A stretch of DNA of 28,283 nt, from contig CAZUMH010000038.1 in assembly GCA_964621645.1 (NCBI GenBank), forward strand, positions 1-28,283. The letters are read 5' to 3'. The notes beneath the pieces are model-generated. The model ran no database searches. It worked only from the letters and a program-made list of their open reading frames with translations, and was not told the origin of the DNA. Shown one piece after another: positions 21,973-28,283 of the stretch. How positions within the stretch are numbered: position 1 is the first letter of the stretch; each line of letters starts with the position of its first letter. The DNA comes from CAZUMH01 sp964621645. GTDB taxonomy: Bacteria > Zhuqueibacterota > QNDG01 > JAGLOF01. A program made the position numbers and the translations under genes.

Positions 21973-24900
21973 TTATTGAACGGCATTCCAGATAATCGCT
22001 TTATCCTGATTTCTGGTAATCACCGTTACTGATGAATTTTTCCCGAATCCATTTACCCGGATGGCGCCAAGCGATACTTTAGACGTCTGCAGGCTTGGAA
22101 GCGTCCCCAGATATGTTCCAAATGTATCCATCATCTGCACACCCGTTCTATCAGTAACGAAAATAATCGGAAGACGATAGGCTTGATCCCCGTTGCTGTC
22201 TATCCCCAAACGGTCTTCTGCTATGGCCAGCCTGGAGGGAAATAACAACTGTACTTCTCCCCCGGTACGGGCTTTATCATTGATACCAAAGGTACCAAAA
22301 GAGCGCAGATAGGTTCCGTCAGGCTCAAATATTACTATTCGATGATTTCCCCAATCCGCAACGTAGATATTTCCCTCGGAATCAAGACATAATCCTTCCG
22401 GACTGTTTAATTTTTCCACTCCATCTGGAGAAGTAAGTTTGAATATTCCCCTCCTAGACAGTACTGAATTATTATTGAACAGTACTAATTCGCCTTTTTC
22501 GCTGTTTAACGCAAGATAACCGTTATTTCTCTGGGAATAGACAAAATCCCTATACTTGATACTATCGGTGAAGACCGTGTACATGTGTGTATCTTTTGTG
22601 ATAGGTAGATTACCTGTTTGGAATATTACATTACCGTCCAGACGTTCAGGGAAAGTGACCAATCCGTCAACGTCTTTGATTTCCCGTAATTCCGGCTGAT
22701 ATTCAACTTTCTCCGAAAGAACAGCATTAATTGTTTCCACCCCCGGCATGGTAAAATGATGTACCATTCTGAAAGGAAGGAATCCTGGGGCTGTAGCTGA
22801 AATTCTTCCCTGATGATTGAGCATAATATTCTTTTTAAAGTAGACACCTTCTGCGTTTGCATTGATCGGTTCATTATCGAAAGTAACCTGAAGGTTGTTA
22901 AGCGGCAGGATGGCCAGCAGTTTTAGCCGCAATCCGGAAGCGATAAGGCTCACTTTCTCCTGAATCGAGGCGGTTTTAGTAAAGATGCGGTCGGTAAAAG
23001 AGGAAAAAGCCAGTTTATGTACGCTTGGATATATATGGCGTTTGGGCAATCCAAATGTAAGGTAAATGGATAATGATTCTTCCCAATACTGATTCTTTAC
23101 AAAATTAGGATCGGCGAATCTTTCCAAACTGATGGGCTCACCATTTTCCTCTAACAAAACTTCCGGAAAAATGACTGCCTGTAATTTTATACCGCTCAAT
23201 ACGTCGGAGTCTCCTGCTGTCCCGCTGCTCTCAATGCCAGCTCGAGCGTTGTCATGCCAAAACCGGCCGCCTGATTTTCCTCCGGTCTTTTCTATTACCT
23301 GTCTGTAACAAACGCGAGCCGCGGCGGGATTATTTTGGCTGCGATAAATTTCTCCCAGATAGTAAAGGCTGCGCACGCTTCCTTTTTGGTTAATCAAGTC
23401 TTCAAACAGCGGCTTGGCCTGGTTTAACAAATCATTGCGTGAACTCTCATTGGCCGCGTGTTTGGCTGAAGCGAAGTAACTCCGGGCTCTGACGTACTTT
23501 GCTTCCCATTGGTATTTATCCGATATTCTCTTAAGTGTATCGGCCGCGGCCAAATACATCTCACGTTTTTTCCTGGGAGTTTCCTGTATCTCTGCGTTGA
23601 GGAAGAGAGCCAGACCACGGTAAAAAGTGGTCTGTTTTGAACGTTGCCCCTGAGTTATCGTAAACAGTCTGTCGAGATAGTTTAAATACGGTTCACGCCG
23701 TTTTCCTGTTACGCGGGTAGCCTGCTCCAACATTTTCTGAATGAGAAGGAAAGCGTCATCCAACTTTTGTTTACTCGTCTGAGCGTTCAGAACTCCTCCC
23801 CATATCCTCTCACCAGCTCCAACGCTGACTAACTGCTCTATCATCTCTATATTTCTGGCCAGAGATGGAAAGTCTGTATGGAAAGAATCGATATCCTGCA
23901 GCAACAGTCTCAGTTGACTGGCATTGGTCACGTTACGTTCGAATCGTATGAGAAAAGCCCTATATCTGGCCTCGTCCATGAGATATCGGCTCCGGACATT
24001 TAACAATCCCGTCGGCTGCCGGTTTGCGTAGCGGAGGAATAGGTCCTCACTGCGTCCATCACTGATGATGAAATTAACCCATCCCAACCAGTAAGAGGAT
24101 TCAGGAATAGATGCTTCCGCTTTGCTGAATATACTTCCTTCAGGATCAGCCAGGCGCAAGAAGCTCCGTTCATCCGATCGTTTATAATAGGCGCTCATCC
24201 CTTTGAGAAACTGTACATCGGATTTCTGCAGATTGCCCTCCAGGCTGTCAGCCATGACCAGAAAATCCCTGTCATAGCGCGGGTCGCCGCTAAGCAGATA
24301 AAGATTGAGGAGAAGGAACGCTTCTGACTGATAGGCGATCGGCATCCACTCACGTTTATAAATAATGTTTTCTTTCTCGAGTACGGCAGGATAATTAATG
24401 AGTGAAAGAATTGCTATCGCTGTTTCATTGGCGTTGGTCCGCTTCTCAGGATAATCAAGCTGAGAGAAAACCTTTTCATTCATGTTCTGGAAAAGTCTTC
24501 CTCTTTCATAAGCGATATCAAGCTTTCGGATTCTGACAGGGATTCGAATTTCAGCGGGCAATGATCCCGCAGCAAGGATACGATCCGACAATCTATCAAG
24601 CTCACTAAACAGTGACAGCGCTTTCCTGCCGTTTTCCAGAGCCTGTGCCTGTCCGGGAGCGATATACATTCGTAAGGATAATTCTTTGCTAAGCTGCAGT
24701 CCTGATTCCAGAGCCATATAAAGAGATTTGAGACGCAGTGAATCACCCAGCGCTGCTGATATCTCCATAAAATCCCCGTAGGCTCTCTCGAGATGAACTC
24801 GGGGATCGGTATCGATCTCCGCCAGCCGATAGAGGGACCAGGCGGTTTTATAACGGGCCATTTCCCGGCTTCCGAACCTGTTTTCAGTCAGGTCAGGCTG

Positions 24901-25197
24901 CTGCAACGCATCTCTATAAGCCTGAATCGCCTCAAGAAAATCCGACTCCATCTGAGAGACGCTGCTTCCGGACAAACCCAGATTATAATAGCATTCTCCA
25001 ATATAATAGAGAGCCGTTCCTTTCTCTGAGAGGTGCTCTTCACTCCATTCCCGGATAGAAGTAATAGCATCGCGGAAATTGCCTTGGTTGAAAAGTGCCA
25101 ATCCTCTCGATTGATAAAAAAGAAGAGGATTTTCCTGTGACCAGGCCGCGGTGATTGATATAAACAACAGTAAATAGATTTTGCGGAATGTCATCAT
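21973..25197 (-). CDS. Exported TPR protein with PEGA-like and NHL beta-propeller domains
   Basis: This 1074-residue protein has a signal peptide (residues 1-20, cleaved near AWS-Q). Helical repeats follow, with TPR-like units near 24-60 (LALFNQGNFRDAITSI) and 607-638 (LYYLGEIYRSQNNPAAARVC). A PEGA-like strand set lies at about 766-815 (LQVTFDNEPI, ISATAPGFLPF). The last 230 residues look like an NHL-type propeller (NSPEGLCLDSEGNIYVADWG, NHRIVIFEPDGTYLRSFG). Such proteins usually act in the periplasm as scaffolds or ligand binders. It is the largest gene of the ExbB/ExbD cluster, directly after the TonB-like gene, and may be that system's partner, comparable to TolB plus CpoB. Two ATGs begin the frame; the first is used here. 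Confidence 0.78.
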   Translation of the reverse strand: MMTFRKIYLLLFISITAAWSQENPLLFYQSRGLALFNQGNFRDAITSIREWSEEHLSEKGTALYYIGECYYNLGLSGSSVSQMESDFLEAIQAYRDALQQPDLTENRFGSREMARYKTAWSLYRLAEIDTDPRVHLERAYGDFMEISAALGDSLRLKSLYMALESGLQLSKELSLRMYIAPGQAQALENGRKALSLFSELDRLSDRILAAGSLPAEIRIPVRIRKLDIAYERGRLFQNMNEKVFSQLDYPEKRTNANETAIAILSLINYPAVLEKENIIYKREWMPIAYQSEAFLLLNLYLLSGDPRYDRDFLVMADSLEGNLQKSDVQFLKGMSAYYKRSDERSFLRLADPEGSIFSKAEASIPESSYWLGWVNFIISDGRSEDLFLRYANRQPTGLLNVRSRYLMDEARYRAFLIRFERNVTNASQLRLLLQDIDSFHTDFPSLARNIEMIEQLVSVGAGERIWGGVLNAQTSKQKLDDAFLLIQKMLEQATRVTGKRREPYLNYLDRLFTITQGQRSKQTTFYRGLALFLNAEIQETPRKKREMYLAAADTLKRISDKYQWEAKYVRARSYFASAKHAANESSRNDLLNQAKPLFEDLINQKGSVRSLYYLGEIYRSQNNPAAARVCYRQVIEKTGGKSGGRFWHDNARAGIESSGTAGDSDVLSGIKLQAVIFPEVLLEENGEPISLERFADPNFVKNQYWEESLSIYLTFGLPKRHIYPSVHKLAFSSFTDRIFTKTASIQEKVSLIASGLRLKLLAILPLNNLQVTFDNEPINANAEGVYFKKNIMLNHQGRISATAPGFLPFRMVHHFTMPGVETINAVLSEKVEYQPELREIKDVDGLVTFPERLDGNVIFQTGNLPITKDTHMYTVFTDSIKYRDFVYSQRNNGYLALNSEKGELVLFNNNSVLSRRGIFKLTSPDGVEKLNSPEGLCLDSEGNIYVADWGNHRIVIFEPDGTYLRSFGTFGINDKARTGGEVQLLFPSRLAIAEDRLGIDSNGDQAYRLPIIFVTDRTGVQMMDTFGTYLGTLPSLQTSKVSLGAIRVNGFGKNSSVTVITRNQDKAIIWNAVQ

Positions 25198-25221
25198 CCT
25201 TGTACCCCGCTCGTTACACGA

Positions 25222-25803
25222 TTAAAACCATCTTCCAATCATTACATCAGAGGAAGATAAATTCCGGACCAAATGGATCTGTCCGTTGAACACAGGCTGA
25301 TAGGAAGGGATAAAGTCGTTTCTCACCAGCCCCGAAGTATCGACAAGGAACCGTTTGCCTTTTGAAGGCAGATGGAACCAGAAACGGATCTCCCCCTTTT
25401 TATAAGGAGTATATATCCATGTTTTCAGAGCATCAATGATAAGGCGTCCGGCCTCCGTATGCCCCTCCATCATGATATTGACTATTTTCAGCTGCCCTTC
25501 GGCATTGATCCTCGCCGTTATTCTGACATCTGTGGTGGGGTCGATACTTTCCAGTCTTCTCCAGTCAAGTGAGCGAACTCCCGCCCTGGAAAGATCAATT
25601 TGGAAAGATAACGGCCGCACCGGCGGGCCCGATATAATTATGCCGTTAACCCCCGGTCTTTGGGGAATGATTAGCTTCTTTTCAATGGTGAATTCCGGCA
25701 TGGTATACTCTTCGACCGGGACACGTAAATAGGCCCACGACCAGAAAATGACACCGAGACCGACCACCAGGCATGCATAAAGATATAGTTTTTTTCTTTT
25801 CAT
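25222..25803 (-). CDS. TonB/TolA-like energy-transducing periplasmic protein
   Basis: This 193-residue protein has one N-terminal membrane anchor (residues about 7-28) and a periplasmic part. A stretch around 90-145 (VRITARINAEGQLKIVNI, then AGRLIIDALKTWIYTP and IRFWFHLP) matches the pattern of the TonB C-terminal domain: strand, helix, W-x-Y/F-x-P, strand. It lacks a long Pro/Lys-rich spacer, so the reach across the periplasm would be short. It begins three bases after the second exbD-like gene. The role inferred is to pass proton-motive energy from the ExbB/ExbD complex to an outer partner. Confidence 0.7.
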   Translation of the reverse strand: MKRKKLYLYACLVVGLGVIFWSWAYLRVPVEEYTMPEFTIEKKLIIPQRPGVNGIIISGPPVRPLSFQIDLSRAGVRSLDWRRLESIDPTTDVRITARINAEGQLKIVNIMMEGHTEAGRLIIDALKTWIYTPYKKGEIRFWFHLPSKGKRFLVDTSGLVRNDFIPSYQPVFNGQIHLVRNLSSSDVMIGRWF

Positions 25804-25806
25804 AAA

Positions 25807-26421
25807 TTAATTTTCAGAAAAATCGACGATTATGCTTTTCCGCAGGACTCCGCCCTCATCACGCTCTGATATCACACTGATGCGGCGCGCCGTCCTGAGA
25901 TCTTCTATATTTCCTCCCACACAGCCATAGCGTATATTGGAAGCAGTGCTGTGATTCAATCGTGTAATTATCTGGATAACCCGGAAATAAGGGACCTCGT
26001 TGGGACAGCGGATCTGAACGAAAAATCTTGCTGTTGGATTTGCCTGTGCTCGTCTGGCCAGATCGCCTATTTTATTGTTCAATTGCGACGTTTCGTATGA
26101 TGATCGGTTAATGACCTCATTAATAATTCTTCTGGAGAGCTGCCGCTGGGAAAGATAGCCGTATTCCTGTACCATGTCATCGACGACAGCCGTGAAAGAG
26201 TCATCTATCCATACAAATCTATTGGCATCCAAAATCTGCAGGACAATCTGAGCTCGTCCGGTTTTATTTTCGGGCGTGGGAATATATAATCCCCTTTCCT
26301 GGAATGGCATACGGATGACAAAACTGGTAACCAGAAAGAACACAAGAAGGATCAGAATCATGTCGATGAGCGAGACCAGTTCGATTTTCTCTCGCTCCGG
26401 TTTTCTTCTCTTAAAGGCCAA
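25807..26421 (-). CDS. ExbD/TolR-like proton channel subunit (second copy)
   Basis: This 204-residue protein has the ExbD/TolR arrangement: a short basic N-terminus, one membrane helix with the essential acidic residue Asp20 in LVSLIDMILILLVFFLV, and a periplasmic domain. The periplasmic part is longer than usual, with an inserted helical segment (about 95-130) before RFFVQIRCPNEVPYF. The start is a TTG at 26421; AAGGGG lies six bases before it and it overlaps the preceding exbD-like gene by 11 bases. No later start keeps the membrane helix. Confidence 0.85.
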   Translation of the reverse strand: MAFKRRKPEREKIELVSLIDMILILLVFFLVTSFVIRMPFQERGLYIPTPENKTGRAQIVLQILDANRFVWIDDSFTAVVDDMVQEYGYLSQRQLSRRIINEVINRSSYETSQLNNKIGDLARRAQANPTARFFVQIRCPNEVPYFRVIQIITRLNHSTASNIRYGCVGGNIEDLRTARRISVISERDEGGVLRKSIIVDFSEN

Positions 26422-27025
26422 TTGGAACCCCTTCCCCGGTGAGCGTCCTTACAAAAATACGAGGAATGGTATCGCCATAGGCGCTTGTCGTTTCAAGAAT
26501 ATAATTAATAATGCGGAATTCCGTGTTCCTTACCGCCCTGATCTGGATAGTGTTGGTGGGATCCGGTGTATAGAAATTCCCATCTTTATATTCCGCAATG
26601 GACTGTCTGATTAACCTGCAGGCAGCCGTGCGCTGGAACACCGCGTCCGACAGCTCAAGGAAATTTTCAGGGAAAACGGCGAAAGCGGAATCTTGAGCCG
26701 CCCGGATTCTCGCTTGTTGAATAGTGAGGGAATCGATATTCCCAGGTTTAAGAATATAGACCATTTTGGGACTCGCCGGATCGTCAGTTCTTTCATTTTC
26801 AATCTGGACAGTCAATGTCTTAAGGATGGTGCCCGCATCCACAGCTTCATTCGTGGCGCTTCGGGGCAGATCAAATTCCACTTCTTTCTTGCCTGTCTTC
26901 TTCCTTACTGACTGTGATTGCGAGACGGACAACGTCACCAATGAGAAGATCAACAGGAGAAAGACGATATCGATCAGGCCGGGCAGACTGAGACCCTTTT
27001 TTTCATCCTCTCGAAGAAAAGCCAT
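26411..27025 (-). CDS. ExbD/TolR-like proton channel subunit (first copy)
   Basis: Also 204 residues but clearly divergent from its neighbour, this protein has a membrane helix with Asp19 in LPGLIDIVFLLLIFSLVT, the proton-relay position of ExbD/TolR. A periplasmic domain of about 165 residues follows, with IQIRAVRNTEFRIINYILE near the end. It opens 24 bases past the ExbB-like gene and overlaps the second exbD-like gene by 11 bases. Two different ExbD-type subunits could form a heteromeric dimer inside one ExbB ring. Confidence 0.85.
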   Translation of the reverse strand: MAFLREDEKKGLSLPGLIDIVFLLLIFSLVTLSVSQSQSVRKKTGKKEVEFDLPRSATNEAVDAGTILKTLTVQIENERTDDPASPKMVYILKPGNIDSLTIQQARIRAAQDSAFAVFPENFLELSDAVFQRTAACRLIRQSIAEYKDGNFYTPDPTNTIQIRAVRNTEFRIINYILETTSAYGDTIPRIFVRTLTGEGVPIGL

Positions 27026-27049
27026 AATCCGGATATCTCCTTCCTGGTA

Positions 27050-28283
27050 CTATAATTTCTCCGATACATGAACGTAAATCTCTTCCCACTTGGAGTAAAT
27101 CCAGTTCAGTTTGTTGTGATAATAATAGTAGAGGATCATCATAAAAATCCCGACAGACAGACCTTCTATCGTCGTCCACAGGGCTTCGTAGATTCCTCCT
27201 GCCAGGGTTTTAATAAGATCCGTTTGGGAGGTATCCGCCGGTAAAAATTCCAGTTTTGAGAAAGCATTCGAGATACCTGTGGCGGTACCGAAAAGTCCCA
27301 CCAGGGGTGACAATGTACTGAGATTCCAGATCCAATCCAGCAGACTTTTGCGTCTTATCTTTTCCAGTTCAGAGGCGGCCCTGCTCTCAATGGCCCGATC
27401 AACTTCCTGTGATACCTGGGACCAATGATAGCCTCCCAGTTCGTGATTTTCCAGTCCAGCCTGGATGATACGGACCGAAGGGTAATCATCGAGACCGCTC
27501 TTCTGTATCTTTTCCAGCAGCCCCCCTATTTCGGCACTTCCCTTCTCCAGCCAGAACTGGGTATTCAGGTTCTTGATAGATTCAATATTTGCACTCTGGC
27601 TGTTGTTTATTTTATTTCTCATGAAAGCGTTGGATTCATCTACTATATTTCGCCATTTTTCCACAATTTCTTTATCGAATTTGGAGCTGATGTTCCGCTG
27701 ATATATTGCGTCATACCCCCCAATGATAATTCCACGATCGAATGGGAAAACACGTCTAAGACTGAGATGTTTTCTGGCATACAAACCCCATATGACAAGT
27801 CCGGCAAGGAGAAAATTCCATATGAGGGTGAATGCAATCTGTCCGGCAAAGGTGGCATTGTCGAAATACTTCTTCTGTCCGACCATCCACATCAGAATGC
27901 GGCCGTTTAAGGGAAAGTAGTGGTGCCAGACGAATCCCTCCCCATCTTGTGCCAGAGTCCGGCCCAGCATGATCCTTGCCGTATCCGATTGCAGCACTTC
28001 ACCTTCCGGAGTTTTCCCCTTCAGGTATATAAAAAGCTTCTTCCCCGCTGAAAGATCAGTAAAGGTGGTAAAGTTCTCCGTGAGATCTTCTTTCACGGCA
28101 ATGCTTTTTCCCTCTTCATCTTCGCAAATAGCAGTAAAAGGCGCCAGTCTGTCGACCGAAACAGGCTGCCAGCCATTTTGCGTCATCTCTAGGGTTTCCC
28201 AGGTGACGTAACAGTCGCCTTTATGCGGTATCCTGAAAAAATTACGTTTCACCGTAGGTTGTAAATTATTTATATGTATCTTA
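27050..28283 (-). CDS. ExbB/TolQ/MotA-family channel protein with N-terminal beta-rich domain (5' end outside window)
   Basis: The C-terminal half is an ExbB/TolQ/MotA-type proton channel: a helix with STLSPLVGLFGTATGISNAF and another with YEALWTTIEGLSVGIFMMIL, preceded by a cytoplasmic helical region. A membrane helix near residue 136-158 (counting from the GTG at 28252) comes before it. Residues before that helix form a beta-rich, FN3-like region (YVTWETLEMTQNGWQPVSV, FTDLSAGKKLFIYL) that would lie outside the inner membrane. The frame stays open to the window edge (reading KIHINNLQPT before the GTG), so the real start, possibly with a signal peptide, is probably outside. It begins the run of ExbD, ExbD and TonB-like genes. 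Confidence 0.82.
   Translation of the reverse strand, partial: KIHINNLQPTVKRNFFRIPHKGDCYVTWETLEMTQNGWQPVSVDRLAPFTAICEDEEGKSIAVKEDLTENFTTFTDLSAGKKLFIYLKGKTPEGEVLQSDTARIMLGRTLAQDGEGFVWHHYFPLNGRILMWMVGQKKYFDNATFAGQIAFTLIWNFLLAGLVIWGLYARKHLSLRRVFPFDRGIIIGGYDAIYQRNISSKFDKEIVEKWRNIVDESNAFMRNKINNSQSANIESIKNLNTQFWLEKGSAEIGGLLEKIQKSGLDDYPSVRIIQAGLENHELGGYHWSQVSQEVDRAIESRAASELEKIRRKSLLDWIWNLSTLSPLVGLFGTATGISNAFSKLEFLPADTSQTDLIKTLAGGIYEALWTTIEGLSVGIFMMILYYYYHNKLNWIYSKWEEIYVHVSEKL

Noticed and set aside
1..28283. CRISPR array, tRNA or rRNA genes, insertion sequences or prophage
   Set aside because: I saw no regularly spaced repeats, transposase or integrase, or RNA gene signatures; the gaps between genes are short and accounted for.

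Overview
The window comes from a moderate-GC bacterial chromosome. Almost every gene lies on the minus strand; the only well-supported plus-strand gene is a secreted orphan at 7933-9051. The gene content suggests a diderm bacterium with an anaerobic or ferredoxin-based metabolism. It includes pyruvate- and indolepyruvate-type 2-oxoacid:ferredoxin oxidoreductases, a small 2[4Fe-4S] ferredoxin, an RND efflux pump with its outer-membrane channel, and ExbB/ExbD/TonB-like proteins. A secreted tricorn-type protease and the PEGA/NHL-type envelope protein would fit an FCB-group-like or candidate-phylum lineage (Calditrichota or Marinimicrobia style). That placement is inference; no rRNA or other phylogenetic marker is present.

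Layout, in plus-strand coordinates. 1-357: start of an indolepyruvate:ferredoxin oxidoreductase alpha gene cut by the window edge. 472-3414: porG-porD-porA-porB, transcribed leftward from a recognisable promoter and closed by an intrinsic terminator. 3615-7771: nadC and a secreted tricorn protease. 7772-7932: divergent regulatory region with phased A-tracts. 7933-9051: secreted orphan. 9069-11545: thiD, queH, an Mth938-domain gene and two small membrane proteins, tightly packed. 11629-13816: a ferredoxin with its own strong promoter, an Fe-S-type tRNA thiolation enzyme, and an unusual P-loop NTPase/Asp23-like fusion. 13901-19926: a heavy-metal-type RND efflux operon (His/Cys-rich small protein, TolC-like channel, adaptor lipoprotein, pump). 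19984-28283: an envelope cluster of ExbB-like, ExbD-like, ExbD-like, TonB-like, TPR-PEGA-NHL exported protein, exported beta-barrel-like protein and DUF697-like membrane protein.

The most interesting part is the right-hand envelope cluster. It has every functional class of a Tol-Pal or Ton machine: proton-channel subunits, a TonB/TolA-like spanner, and an exported beta-propeller protein with TPRs that could act like TolB and CpoB combined. The partners, however, are unfamiliar, and the ExbB homologue carries an N-terminal beta-rich domain that appears extracytoplasmic. The second point of interest is the P-loop/Asp23-like fusion that overlaps the tRNA thiolation gene. A short coding-like stretch is squeezed between it and the RND pump gene.
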